Origin: Cryptomeria japonica
Taxonomy: Eukaryota; Streptophyta; Pinopsida; Cupressales; Cupressaceae
DNA length: 64,000 bases
Assembly (NCBI RefSeq): GCF_030272615.1
Contig: NC_081414.1
Location: 5,589,001-5,653,000, forward strand
Reading direction: 5' to 3'
The position numbers were made by a program, and so were the translations under genes. The notes below the pieces were generated by a model that saw nothing but the letters and a program-made list of their open reading frames with translations, had not been told where the DNA came from and made no database searches. Of this stretch, positions 45,269 to 57,460 are shown piece by piece. How positions within the stretch are numbered: position 1 is the stretch's first letter; the number at the start of each line of letters is the position of its first letter.

Positions 45269-47597
45269 TGGTGCAGGAGCACCTAGCTTCATTTTCAGCT
45301 TCATTTTCATCACAGGTTTGATTTTTGTTAGTTTTAAGTTGGAAAGTTGTCTAAGATGTTTTTGAGGTTGTTCTAGGTTTTTTGGATGAGTTTTGAACTC
45401 ATTGTGTGGTTTTGGTTTCTTGTTTTCATCTTTTTGCTCAAAGTTGCCAGTTTGGTGTTGCCTGGCAAAATGATGGAAAAATGAGTTTTTAATGTGGTTT
45501 TTGTTTTAAAAGGTTTTAGACATGTTTTATGCTTGGGTTTTAGGTGTGAGAAGTGTTTTTAGGTATTGTTAGTCTTGGAGGTCAATCTTGCATTTTCTAG
45601 GCACCAAAAAGTTGTCATTTAGGCATCAAAATGTCAAATTTAGGTGTTCTTGGACATGTACCTGTCCATACAAGAGGCTAACCAACTGGGAGAGGTATTT
45701 ATTCTCCTGCTTGAACCATTGTAAGGGTTGATTTCATGGATTTATGAAGCATTTTCCAAGTTTGCACTAGTTTTACTTGGTTTTTCTCTAGTTTTTAAAT
45801 CCATGTGAACAACAATCCGTACACCTGTTGTACTTGGCCATACTATTCTTGCATTTTTAGATTCTTTTATGTTTTCTTAAGCTTTTCCCTTTGGTGGCAT
45901 CTAATTTCATCAAGTTTTGAGTTTGTAGTAAAATTAGTTTGATTTGACAGTTTCACTGCCTTGTCTAGGAAATTGGCAAGGATGCTTGACCAACTTGGCT
46001 TCTTGAAGTCCTAAAATGTTCATGGCTCCCCAAGAACCAGTTGGTCAATTTGTAAATTATGTAAATACATGTTTTGCTTTCAAGAATGTAGGTGCAAGGA
46101 GTTTTGTGGCCATGGAGCCCTAGGCAAGTGTGCCATTTGGCTAGGGTCTTGTAAAGGTTTGATGCTTTTCTCTTCCATAGCAAATGCATTCTTCAGGTGG
46201 ACAGACTTGTCTTGTCATCCAAGATTGTAAGTGGAAGCTAAGAGGCTTTCTAAGCCAAGAAAAGGAAGGTTGCATTTTCAGTTTGTGCAAATTGTAAACA
46301 AAAATAGTGAGTCACTGTTTTGGTATTAGTTTTCCCTTCATTTGTGTGCTCTCCACCATTTATTGGTGTGTGTAAAACCTTGCTTCTTCTTTGTTTGTTT
46401 GCAAACAAGAGTAAGGAAATGTGTTTGACCCTGCCCATGGGTTTGTATTGCCAAGATCAAGCAATGATCCCTTTAGGCAAAGTGTAACGCCCAACAGGTT
46501 GTCACAATCATTTATGACTGATTTTTGCATTGTAAACGAATGGTTTATTGTAATCTTCCTCTTCCACATAGCAGGTTTGAAGAAAAACAAGAAGCCAAGG
46601 ATGGGGCATTGATAGGAAGCATCAATCAGACCTTTTAAAAGGTGTTTTTAACAGTGGTTAAGTGCAGTTTCAAAAGGAAAAAAAAATAGTGAAAGGCAAA
46701 AGTGCAGTGACAGTTAGCTTTGATAGTGAATGATCCATTATTTGTAATTGCCTAATGCTTGTGTGCAGGGATAACATGACTCTCCTTTGTCTCTAAATGG
46801 TGGACATGTTTACATGTTTGAATGTAATTGGTTCTTTGCAAATGATGTGTTTGAAAGAGGCAATAATGGAAAAGTTGTAAATTGTTGCATTCTCCTCATG
46901 AGCAACTTTTTGTAAAATCTTGTTCTCCAAACTTTGAAGTCCAAATATTCTTTATTGTGGCCTAATTAGTCAGTAGTATGATGGCACTAAGGTTCCTTGT
47001 TTCTTATTGGAGGTCTCTAGTTTGAATGTTGATTTTCACCATCAAAACCCTACCAAACCCTCCCTTTTCACCCATTTTTGGGACAGTCACGGAGAAGGCC
47101 TGAGAGACCCTGAGACTTTGAAAATCTTTAAGAACTCCCAAAAGGGTGTCCGAATATCAACTTCTTTTTGTATGGAAGTCCATCGCTTGAGCAGGGTGAG
47201 CACAAAACCCCAAATGGAGGGTTAATGCCTAGTAGCCCGTTTTAGGCCTAAAACCAAGTTTTTTTCAAATCGAGTATGCTAGAGAAGGTTGCAAAGCATG
47301 AAATCCAACAAACCAAGTTGAAACAGGTTAACCTAAAATGAATTCAACCTATTGGGTGAGTTTGGCTTCATAAGTTGGTTTTGGAGCACTTGAAAGGATG
47401 ACAACAACTATGGAGTTGAAGCCCTTGAGTAGCCAAGGAGAGTTTGACATAGGGAGGTGGAACAAGGCGAGTTGTTAGATTACCTTTGAGCTATTTGCAC
47501 CTTGTCCTTGGTGACTACACCTTGAAAACAGTAAGGATCTATCACTTAGCAAACATACTAGCCACTTAACAACCACCTTGCATCATCCTCCCTATCA
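45269..47597 (+). repeat. 3' LTR, 2,329 bp
   Basis: It starts TGGTGCAGGAGCACC and ends CCTATCA, followed by the duplication CTGTA. It is collinear with the 5' LTR except for the solo LTR insertion there. Differences between the two are scattered single bases and small indels. Confidence 0.93.
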
Positions 47598-47602
47598 CTG
47601 TA
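47598..47602. repeat. Target-site duplication CTGTA, right
   Basis: Matches 36342-36346. Confidence 0.9.
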
Positions 47603-48830
47603 GCTCTCTCGAGTTCTTCAAACTCAACCATATGAATACAAAAATCTAGGAAGAAGAAAAAAACCAAAGAGAGAGAACTTTCAAATTAAACTATATTCGA
47701 TTCCACACTAGCATGTACCAAGTTATGTAAAGTAACATCTCCTTCACCATTCTAAAATTGAAGGATATCAGCATTTGACATTCAAAGAATAATGAAAACA
47801 TGGCAGCAATAGATGTAATCCTCTCATATTGAAGGTATATCAAACAAACCATTCATTCCCACAATATAGGGAATATGCCCAAAGCCACAAACCAATTCAT
47901 GTACCTCTCCAAATAACTCCTCGAAACTAGATCCATATCCCAAGACCAACAACAAGGAGAACAACAAAAATTCATAAAACCAAACATCTTCTTCTCAACA
48001 AGTCCTCAGAAGTTCTACATTCAAGGCTTATTCATGTGAGAAATCAAGATACAAAATAATGAATGTATCTGATAACTAGGTGGACAATACTTGACAGATC
48101 ATTCACTTGCCAAGTAAAACAAGAGTGGGAAACAAGATTTTCATGTTCTCACAACACCAATCATTAAAATCTTACAATGAAAGACAATCTTCTCTTCAGA
48201 TCCATAATAGATTCACATCCATAACCAGGTATGGGATCCTCGGTCTTTCTACTGAAATCCTCATTAAAGAGTAACTATCTCAATACATGATCCCATAAAC
48301 AAGATATCTTCTAGCCTCACCCAAGCCTTTTTAATCCCCGTGGTCATCCACCAATCATCCCATGTGTTGGGAGTGTCAAAAATTTATTGCTTTTCCTTGT
48401 TTCTATCTTCTGAGTCTTCCTTGGAATAGGGTTCTCAATATGTCTTGGTGGGGTTTAAGCTTTGTATGCTTTAGTGGAAAAACCCTCTCTATTTTTCTAA
48501 TTTGTAGTTGACTGGATATAGTGGGTTATAGGTCTTTTAATTCATGCTTGGAAGGGTTTTTAATCATTTAATAATCAACCCTACGTGTTAGGTTTTTATC
48601 TTCGGGCCAATTGCTTTTAACTATAGGGATGAATTTTGATTTTTCACCTAGGTTCCTTGGTCTATGCTTTCCTAGCGTTTTAATGCTCATGGTCCCATCA
48701 CGCTCAATGTAATGAACATGTGCCTAATCTTATCACATAATTGATGGCCATTTTGGACCATATAAGGATATTGCAGGATGGTGGGGTCTGGGTTTTATAT
48801 CCTACTTGAGTTACCCCAAAAGACCCATTT
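47603..48830. other. Target DNA between the two Gypsy elements
   Basis: Continuation of the sequence interrupted at 36346. AT-rich with no gene recognised; only short frames. Confidence 0.5.
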
Positions 48831-48845
48831 TGCACCCAATGAAGT

Positions 48846-49002
48846 GTCGCAGGCTAGCGAGATATATGTTAGCAAAGAAGAAATCCTACCTCAAGAGTCT
48901 CCCTTGTTAGGCCAATTTATCTAGCAAGTTGGCAGGATGTACGCCAGTGAGAGAAGAACCTTACCCCACATGACTTTTCTTTGAAGCAGTCTTGTGTCGT
49001 GG
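48846..49002. repeat. Degenerate GGCTAGCGGGATG repeat, left of the insertion
   Basis: Contains 'ggctagcgagat' and 'agttggcaggatg' and the pyrimidine-rich 'aaccttacccca'. The same mixture resumes at 56826, so this is the left end of the repeat block split by the element at 49003-56825. Confidence 0.55.
48998..49002. repeat. Target-site duplication CGTGG, left
   Basis: CGTGG precedes the element and recurs at 56826-56830. Confidence 0.88.
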
Positions 49003-50572
49003 TGATGGGGAGGTATACTCAAAGAGAGTCAATCCTTTAACAAAAGGCAGTCAAGTATTGTCTTAGTGGTCTCACATCATTATTCTCTGGTCTATCCATC
49101 AAATTATGCATCCAAACTCTCTAGGAGTGCTCCCAATCAGGATGTGCTCACTGGTTGCTCAGTCATGGTTGAGATTCACAAAGGTAAATCCAACCTTACA
49201 CTATCAAAATTTTAACAAATGCTTGCAGATGTTGTAGTAGGTGTTTATGAGGTTTTCTGAGGCCAATCAACTAGTTTTGAGTTTGGGTTTGATCCATTTC
49301 CCCATCGCTCCTTCCTTCCCCTATTTTCTAGGCCTAGTAGCCCTAGAGCCCCAATTAGCCCTATCCAACCAGTTTTTGTGGATTTGTTCGCAATTTCCCC
49401 ATAGACCCCAACAAACTCATTGGTGATTTGAGTACCCTTTTGGAATTACTTCAAGATTTATGAATTAAGAAATGTCATTCTGACCGTACAGGTACGGAAC
49501 CCAAGAATGGCTTATTTTAAGGGGGTTTAAGCTCTTTTTGGTCTTCTTTCAAGGGTTTGGTGTCTTCCTTGATCTGCCACACCTCCAAAATCTCACATAT
49601 GCTTTTCCAAACCCCACTTGCTCATGCCAAACACTCTGCAACTCCAACCCTTCTCATCCCTGCAAGCATTTGCATAATTTCACTCATTTCCTAACCGGGC
49701 TATGACTGAGCTCGCCTAGGAAATGATGCTCATTGGCCTTTCAATGACCTCCAAATGAAAACAAAGACCATGTACACTATAAAAAGTCTCCATGGCTCTA
49801 TACCCAAGGGTTATTGAGAAGAAATCAAAGGACTTCAAGCTAGAACCATGTTTGGGCCTCTCAAACCCTTACTCAGGCCAAGAGTTTTCAAAATTGAGAA
49901 CTCAATTCAAACCTGCAAAAAAACTAACAAAAATACTTCTTGAGCACTACAAGAACATGCACAAAATAATTCTTAAACAACAACAATGCAATCAATCCAT
50001 GAAGTACGAACTATTGCTCTAATTCTTAGAAAACACAAGGTAAAAACTTGAAAATGGTCTCCAAATTGTATTAAAAAATGCTCCAGGCATTCACCAACCC
50101 CATTATATTCATGCTCAAGGAATTTATATGCCATTTTTGTTCTAACTAACTCTCCATCGGTTTCCTAACCAACCCTTTGCTCAAAATTGCAAAAAGTTGC
50201 TCAACGTTGCAAAAAGTTGTCAAGCAACTTTGACAACTTTTGCCAAAAAGTGCATTTTTGCATTACATGCTTTGTTTCCTTTTCCAAACCATCTAGGATG
50301 ACTAAAAACCAATACCTTAACATGTCCCAATTCCAAACAAGGCTTTTCAAGACATTTTACAACAAAATACATGATTACGCCATTTTAGGCTTACAAGGGC
50401 TTACAAGCCAAAATTGAGCAAATGCATGGTCCTATGGACATCCAACCTATCAAAGAATATCAAAAACATATGAGGACCTATGACAAGACTCTTATTCACC
50501 ATCCAAAACCAAGCTATGAACAAACACACCAAAATGAAGAAATTGCACTCAAAACTAGGTGCTCCTGCACCA
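49003..50572 (-). repeat. 3' LTR, 1,570 bp
   Basis: On the minus strand it starts TGGTGCAGGAGCACCTAG (50572) and ends CTCCCCATCA (49003). Compared with the other LTR, about 12 bases differ in the first 180 on the plus strand, so the insertion is old. A stem-loop pairing GTTGTCA with TGACAAC lies near 50210-50246 and is kept in both LTRs. Confidence 0.92.
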
Positions 50573-50583
50573 TACTCCCCCAA
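50573..50583 (-). other. Polypurine tract
   Basis: On the minus strand TTGGGGGAGTA directly precedes the LTR. Confidence 0.8.
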
Positions 50584-50594
50584 TGAGAAAGAAG

Positions 50595-53500
50595 TCAAGT
50601 GACTCCTTTAGGTAGTAAAGAAAGGGGAACTCCATGCTTAGAAAATTATGTCTCAGGTATCCAAGTAGCTTCAGATGCTGGAAGGTGTTTCCATTTCATC
50701 AAGTGATCCATATAGGCGGTATGCCTTTTTTTCTTCAAAACACTAGAATCTAACACCTTCTTGGCTTGGGGAATGGGTGCAGCTAGTAAGGGCAGGTCTA
50801 AAAGTTCTTGAGAGACCTCTAAGACTCTACTATCTTCTTCTAGAAGTGTTCCCTTATAGTGCACCAAATCTGCCACATTGAAAATGGGAGATAAAGCCAT
50901 ATCACCGGGTAAGTCTATCTTGTATGCATTATTGCCATATTTGGCCAAAACTTTGCAAGGACCTATCCTCCTCATCTGAAGCTTACTGGGGACACCTTTC
51001 TGAAGCCTTTCCTTGTTCAAATGAACCATCACCATGTCACCAACAATAAATTGGATATCCTTTCTTTTCTCATCTACTCTTTCCTTGATCCTTTGAGTAG
51101 TGTCCAATAGGGTTGTCCTAACTTGCTCATGAACCTCTTGCATAGATTGAGCCATGTCTAAGGCATGTCCACTATGTTTTCCTATCTTTCCCACATCTTT
51201 GAGCTCCAAAAAACCCCTAGGATGAATGCCATACACAATCTCAAATGGGCTTTTACCGGTGGACCTATTCACACTGTCATTATAAGCAAACTCGGCTTGA
51301 TGGTTAATCTGATCCCAAGCTTGCCCATACTCTTTTGTCAGGCATCTAAGAAGATTTACAAGTGTTCTATTGACCACCTCAATTTGTCCATCCGTTTGGG
51401 GATGATAGGTTGAACTGAAAGACAAGTTAGTACCTAATCTTTGCCACAAAGTCTTCCAAAAATGACCAATAAACTTTGCATCTTTATCTGACACAATGCT
51501 TATAGGTAAACCATGGATTCTAATAACCTCCTTGAAAAATAAGTGAGCAATGTGACTAGCATCATGAGTGACCTTGCATGGAATAAAATGAGCCATCTTA
51601 CTAAACCTATCTACCACAACATAAATGCTATCAAAACTTGATTTGGTTTTAGGAAAACCAACAATAAAGTCCACACTTACACACTCCCATGGTCGGTTGG
51701 GAATAGGTAAAGGCTGATAAAGAACAACATTGGAGGATGTACCCTTAGCTCTTTGGCAAACCATGCATTTCTCCACATATCTCCTGATATCTCTTTGCAT
51801 TTTAGGCCAATAGTAGAATCTTTGGACAAGTTCCAAAGTCTTGTTCAAACCAAAATGTCCACTCAAGCATTCATTGTGCTTCTCTTGCATCAAGTTTTCT
51901 CTCATAGACCCTTTAGGCACACATAGCTATCCTCCTTTGAACAAAAGGCCATCTTGCAAGGTGTAATATGCATATTCACTATGAAAATGGTTTCCAAACC
52001 CTTGGCAAACCTTGTAGGCAGCAACAAAGTCTTCATCTTCTTCATACAAATTATTTAAACTATCCACTCCAATGCTTTTGAGTTGCACTTCTTGCACTGT
52101 TAGTAACCTCCTACTCAATGCATCAGCTACCTTATTACATTGTCCTTTTTTGTTTTTAATGGTAAAGGTATATGACTGCAAATACTCTACCTATTTAATA
52201 TGCCTATGGTTTAACTTTTCTTGAGAATTAAGAAAGTTAAGAGCTTGATTATCAGTGTAAACCACAATTTCCTTAAGCAGCAAATAATGCCTCCATTTCC
52301 TAAGAGATTGGAAAAGTGCATACAATTCCAAATCATAGGAAGAATACATTTTCTTTGCATCATTGAGCTTCTCACTGAAAAAGGCAACTGGTCTATTGTC
52401 TTGGCTTAAAACTGCTCCAACCGCTATGTTGCTTGCATCACATTCAATAGTGAAGAGCTTGACAAAGCTTGGTAGGATGAGTACTAGTCGAGTAGCCACC
52501 TTTGTCTTCAAGAGATCAAATCCTCTTTGTTCTTCCTTTGTCCATACAAACTTGATTCTCATACCTCCCTTGATTGTCTCAAGCATGGGTGCACATATTT
52601 CACTAAACCCTTTGATGAACTTTCTATAAAACTGAGCCAAGCCATGAAAAATTCTTACTTCACTTGTTGTCTTAGGTGTAGGCCAACTAATTATGGCTTC
52701 CACCTTAGAGGTACCCATCTTTAAATAACCTCTCGAGACTACAAACCCAAGATACACCAACTCATGTTTCATAAACTCACATTTCTCCAAATTGATGGTT
52801 AGTTTCTCATCACTAGTTTACTCAATACAATTTCTATATGCTTAAGATGTTCATCTTTAGACTTGCTAAAAATTAAGATGTCATCTAAGTAAACAACAAC
52901 AAATTTACCAATGTAGTCCTTGAGTACTTCATTCATGAGTCTCATGAATGTGTTAGGAGCATTTGTGAGTCCAAATGGCATAACAAGACATTCATAGAGT
53001 CCTTATGTGGTCTTGAAGGTTGTCTTCCATTCATCACCCTCCTTTATTCTGATTTGGTGGTAACCACTCTTGAGATCTATCTTGGTGAAGTATTCAACAC
53101 CTCCCAAACAATCCATCAAGTCTTCAATTCTTGGGATGGGAAATCTATACCTGATAGTAATCTGGTTTATGGCTCTAGAATCAGTGCAAAGTCTCCAAGT
53201 ACCTCCCTTCTTTGGAGCCAAAATGGTGGGTACTACACATGGGCTAATGCTCTTCTTGATTAGTCCATTGTCTAGGAGTTCTTATATTTGCTTGGCTATC
53301 TCCTTATTCTAATCTAGTGTCATTTTATAAGCTACCTTATTGGGCAATGAGGCTCCGGGTATGAAGTCAATTTGATGACTTATGACACGTTGAGGAGGCA
53401 ATGTAGCTGGTGTTCCATCACTAATGGTGTCCTTAAACTGATTTAGGACCTGTTGCACTTCTTTAGAAATGCACACCTTCTTCTCTTTGTTGTCTTCTTT

Positions 53501-55171
53501 TGGCTTTACAACAATGGCAAACCCCACTCCTTCTCCTTCCTTGAGTGTGTTGATGAATTCTTTCTCACCAACTAGCAGCACATTAGAACCTTTGGATCTA
53601 CCCTCTACTTGGTCTCCTATGGACTGGATTTTGTAGGTGGTTCCATCCTTTTGGAAGGTATAAGCATTCTTCTCTCCATGGTGTATTGATTTTCTATCAA
53701 ACTACCATGGCCTACCTAGGAGTAGGTGGCAAGCATCCATGGGCAAGATATCACACAAGATTTTGTCCTTGTAGCCTCCTATAGTGAACTCTACCCAAGT
53801 TTGTTCATTTATAAGAACATGTTGCCCCTTGTTGAGCCATGTAACTCTATAGGGATCACTATGTGGTATTCTTGGTAAGTTGAGCTTACTCGCTGCTTCC
53901 TCTGACATTATGTTGTCTGTGGATCCTAAATCCACCACCACTCTACGTACCTTTCCCATGATCTTGCATTTTATTCTAAACAAGGATATCCTTTGGCTAG
54001 GTTCCTCCTTAATCGATTCTTTAATCAAGACTATTCTTATCATAAGGTTCTCTCCAACCTCTAAATCCAAACTCACTTTTGATGCTTTCATGTTTGTTGC
54101 ATCCTCTTGAGCATAATTTACTCCCCTCTCACCTCCTTGGGATGAAGAAGACTTCTTGGGACATCTATAGGTCGGGTGTCCAAGTTGATGGCAATTGTAG
54201 CACTTCATGGTGGCAAAATAGGACCCTCTTCCTGATCCACTAGACCTTCCTCTACTAGAGTTTCTAGATCCCCTTCCTCTATAGTTTCTCTTGCTATTGG
54301 AATCCCCACTTTGCTCAACCAACTTGGATTCCCCTTGGGATATTTGGTCTACACTTCTTCCACCAAAGCTACCTCTCTGACCTCTACCATCTCTTCCCCT
54401 ACCTCTGCCTCTGTTTCTTTGCTCTTGTTTCTTCTTGCTCTTTTCCTCCACTTTCAGTGCCAATTGATAGCACTTATGCATGGTATTAGGGCATAACAAA
54501 CTTAATTCCTATTGAACATTCCATCTCAAGCCATTCAAGTATCTGGCTACCTTGATGCTCTCATCCTCTACCACCTTGGATCTCAGACACAACTTCTGAA
54601 ATTCCTCCATGTAGCTACTCACATCCAAGTCTCTTTGTCTCCTCTTGTGCAACTAGATCTCATAATCTTTAGGGATGCATGCTTCTTTCACCTTGGCTAA
54701 CATGCCCTTCCAAGTAGCTATTGGGTTCTTACCCTCTTTTTGCCTCTCCTCTTGGATAAATTTCCACCAAGTCAAGGTTGCTCCTCTCAATCTAGACTTG
54801 GCCACCTTCACCTTTTGTGCCTCACTGATTCCATCACATTCAAAGTGATTCTCCAATCCCTCTATCCATTCCAGGACTACCTTAGGCTCCATTTTTCCAC
54901 AAAAAAGTGGCACTCCTTTTAGGGATTTTCCTCCTAAGGCTTTGATTGGTTTAAGGAAAGGTTCTTTAGGTAGAATAGGGTCTATTTCAGGTGTTCTATC
55001 CTCTTCTACAACTTCTTTACCCTTCCCTTCATTGACCTTAATTGTCACTTTCTTAGTTTTGTCTTCAACTGCGTCTAGTTTTCTCTCCAATTGTAATAAT
55101 CTTTCTTTGAGGAGCCTATTTTCTTCATCTTGATCTTCTACCTTCTTGGCTAACTCTGCATTGTTCACCAT
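50595..55171 (-). pseudogene. Gag-Pol polyprotein of the minus-strand chromovirus, broken
   Basis: ATG at 55171 (MVNNAELAKKVEDQ). Gag runs to about 54100 with an RG-rich tail and an intact zinc knuckle CYNCHQLGHPTYRC (about 54210-54165). Protease has the altered active site DLGS, where the sister has DSGS. Reverse transcriptase keeps YLDD (about 52890), RNase H IECDAS (about 52440) and the H2C2 finger, integrase and chromodomain are open in one 424-codon stretch (51920-50649), including VSDKD, the integrase Glu (QIEVVNRTL) and YMDHLMKWKHLPASEATW. Most of the protein stays in one frame from gag to about 52981; one frameshift lies near 52800. In-frame stops are at 54653, 54509, 53702, 53309, 53003, 52191, 51927 and 50646. 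It cannot make a full product. Confidence 0.92.
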
Positions 55172-55237
55172 CCTTAGACTATTCTCTCCTACCGATTCAA
55201 TGTCTGTCATGTACTGGCTTCTTCCCAAATCTTGGTT

Positions 55238-55249
55238 GCTCTGATACCA
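55238..55249 (-). other. Primer-binding site, initiator tRNA-Met
   Basis: The minus strand reads TGGTATCAGAGC, a perfect 12 bp complement of the initiator tRNA-Met 3' end, 3 bp after the LTR. Confidence 0.92.
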
Positions 55250-55252
55250 CTA

Positions 55253-56825
55253 TGATGGGGACGTATACTCAAAGAGAGTCAATCCTTTAACAAAAGGCAG
55301 TCAAGTGTTGTCTCAGTGGGCTCACCTCATTATTCTCTGGTCTTATTCAGTCAAATAAGGCATCCAAACTCTCTATGAGTGCTCCCAATCAAGATGTGCT
55401 CACTGGTTGCTCAGACATGGTTGAGATTCACAAAGGTAAATCCAACCTTACACTATCAAACTCCTAACAAATGCTTGAAAAGGTTGTAGTAGGTGTTTAT
55501 GAGGTTTTCCAAGGCCAATCAACTGGTTTTGAGTTTGGGTTTGATCCATTTCCCCATTGCTCCTTCCTTTCCCTATTTTCTAGGCCTAGTAGCCCTAGAG
55601 CCCCAATTAGCCCTACCTAATCGGTTTTTGTGGATTTGTTCGCAATTTCCCCAAAGACCCCAACAAACTCATTGGTGATATAAGTACCATTTTGGAATTA
55701 CTTCAAGATTTATGAATTGAGAAATCTAAGTCTGACTGTACAGGTGCGAAACCCGAGAATGACTTGTTTTAAGGGGGTTTAGGCTCTTTTTTGGTCTTCT
55801 TTCAAGGGTTTGGTGTCTTCCCTGATCTTCCACACCTCCAAACTCTCACATATGCTCTTCCACACCCCACTTTCTCATGCAAAACACTTTGCAACTCCAA
55901 CCCTTCTCATCCCCGCAAGCATTTGCATAATTTCACTCATTTCCTAACCGGGCTATGACTTAGCTCGCCTAGGAAATGATGCTCATTGGCCTTTCAATGA
56001 CCTCCAAATGAAAATAAAGACTATGTAAACTGTACAAAGGTTCCATGGCTTGATTCCCAAGGGTTATTGAGAAGAACTCAAAGGACTTCAAGCTAGAACC
56101 ATGTTGGGGCCTCTCAAACCCTTACTCAGGCCAAGAGCTTTCAAAATTAAGAACTCAATTCAAACCTGCAAAAAAACTAACCAAAATGCTTCCTAAGAAC
56201 TACAAGAACATGTACAAAACAATGATCAAAGAACAAAAATGCAATCAATCCATGAAGTATGAACTACTGCTCTAATTCTTAGAAAACACAAGGTAAAAAC
56301 TTGAAAATGGTCTCCAAATTGTATTAAAAAATGCTCCAGGCGTTCACCAACCCCATTACATTCATGCTGAGGGAATTTATATGCCATTTTTGGCCTAAAT
56401 AAATCTCCATCGATTTCCTAACCAACCCTTTCATCAAAATTGCAAAAAGTTGCTCAACATTGCAAAAAGTTGTCTAACAACTTTGACAACTTTTGCCAAA
56501 AAGTGCATTTTTGCATTACATGCTTTGTTTCCTTTTCCAAACCATCTAGAATGACTAAAAATCACTACCTTAACATGTCCCAATGCCAAACAAGGCTTTT
56601 CAAGACATTTTACAACAAAATGCATGATTATGCCATTTTAGGCTTACAAGGGCTTACAAGTCAAAATTGAGCAAATGCATGGCCCTATGGACATCCAACC
56701 TATCAAATCATATCACAAACATATGAGGACCTATGAGAAGACTCTTATTCACCATCCAAAACTAAGCTATGAACAAACACACCAAAATGAAGAAATTGCA
56801 CTCAAAACTAGGTGCTGCTGCACCA
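55253..56825 (-). repeat. 5' LTR, 1,573 bp
   Basis: On the minus strand it begins TGGTGCAGCAGCACCTAG (56825) and ends GTCCCCATCA (55253). It is collinear with the LTR at 49003-50572. Confidence 0.92.
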
Positions 56826-57460
56826 CGTGGGATAGTGGGATACACCAAAAGGCTTGAGTAACTTTACCACATAAGGATCAAAAGGCTTAAGGAGATGTAA
56901 TGCGGGCTAGTGAGGTGTAATAGGCATAGAGTTAAAAATAAAGATTTAAGTTCCCTGTGAGCTAGCGGGATGCGTTCAAATAGCAAGGTTAACCTTACCC
57001 CGCAAGGGTAAAAGTGCCTAATGAAATATGATGCGGGCTAGCAGGATAAGTGTAGAATGGGTACCTCATCACCCAATGAGCTAGGAAAAAGAGAATAATA
57101 ATTGCGCGAGCAAGTGGGATGAAGAGCAATAACAAAGAAAAAACAACCCTACTACCCTATGAAATGAGGACAAAGGAGATCATATCCTCGCGGGCTAGAA
57201 ATAAAGTCATCATAGTGCGGGTCAGCAGGATGAGGTGAGACAGTGAAGAAATGGTAACCTTGAAACCCCATGAGATAGATACGGAGAAGAAGATAATGCC
57301 ATGGGATAGTGGGACAGGGAAGATAAAGAGAAAACAAGTGACCTCGCCACCTCGCAATAACGAGAAAAGGGGAAAGGTGACCCTGTAGGGTAATAGAACA
57401 AGGGAAACAATGAAGGAATGGGTATCCCTGCTACCCCACAAGGATAAATGTAAGACATAA
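56826..57460. repeat. Degenerate GC-rich tandem repeat, GCGGGCTAGCGGGATG-like
   Basis: Variants of the core recur near 56829 (gggatagtgggat), 56904 (gcgggctagtgaggt), 56963 (gagctagcgggatg), 57022 (gcgggctagcaggat), 57104 (gcgcgagcaagtgggatg), 57187 (cgcgggctag), 57217 (gcgggtcagcaggatg) and 57301 (atgggatagtgggac), usually 60-85 bp apart. They alternate with 'ccttaccccgcaagg'-like and purine-rich pieces. The first 5 bp (CGTGG, 56826-56830) are the right target duplication of the Gypsy element. No coding function is seen. Confidence 0.65.

Larger units (their letters stand above)
36347..47597 (+). mobile_element. Gypsy chromovirus LTR retrotransposon, 11.25 kb
   Basis: A complete but dead element, 11,251 bp including a nested 1,954 bp solo LTR. 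Order: 5' LTR (36347-40636), initiator tRNA-Met primer site (40640), gag, protease, reverse transcriptase, RNase H, integrase and chromodomain (40689-45246), polypurine tract (45258-45268), 3' LTR (45269-47597). The 5 bp duplication CTGTA flanks it. The C-terminal chromodomain and domain order place it in the chromovirus branch of Ty3/Gypsy; the clade is not determined. It faces the related element at 49003-56825. Confidence 0.93.
49003..56825 (-). mobile_element. Gypsy chromovirus LTR retrotransposon, minus strand, 7.8 kb
   Basis: A complete but dead element of 7,823 bp flanked by CGTGG. In its own orientation: 5' LTR 56825-55253, primer site 55249-55238, Gag-Pol 55171-50595, polypurine tract, 3' LTR 50572-49003. 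The proteins are close relatives of those in the element at 36347-47597 and both LTRs begin TGGTGCAG, but the LTRs are about 760 bp shorter, so it is a related subfamily. It lies in opposite orientation to the first element, 1.4 kb away. Confidence 0.93.

Noticed and set aside
40689-55171. Endogenous pararetrovirus (caulimovirus-like) origin of the RT-containing genes
   Set aside because: Both elements have two LTRs, target duplications, tRNA primer sites, an integrase and a chromodomain, so they are Ty3/Gypsy retrotransposons.
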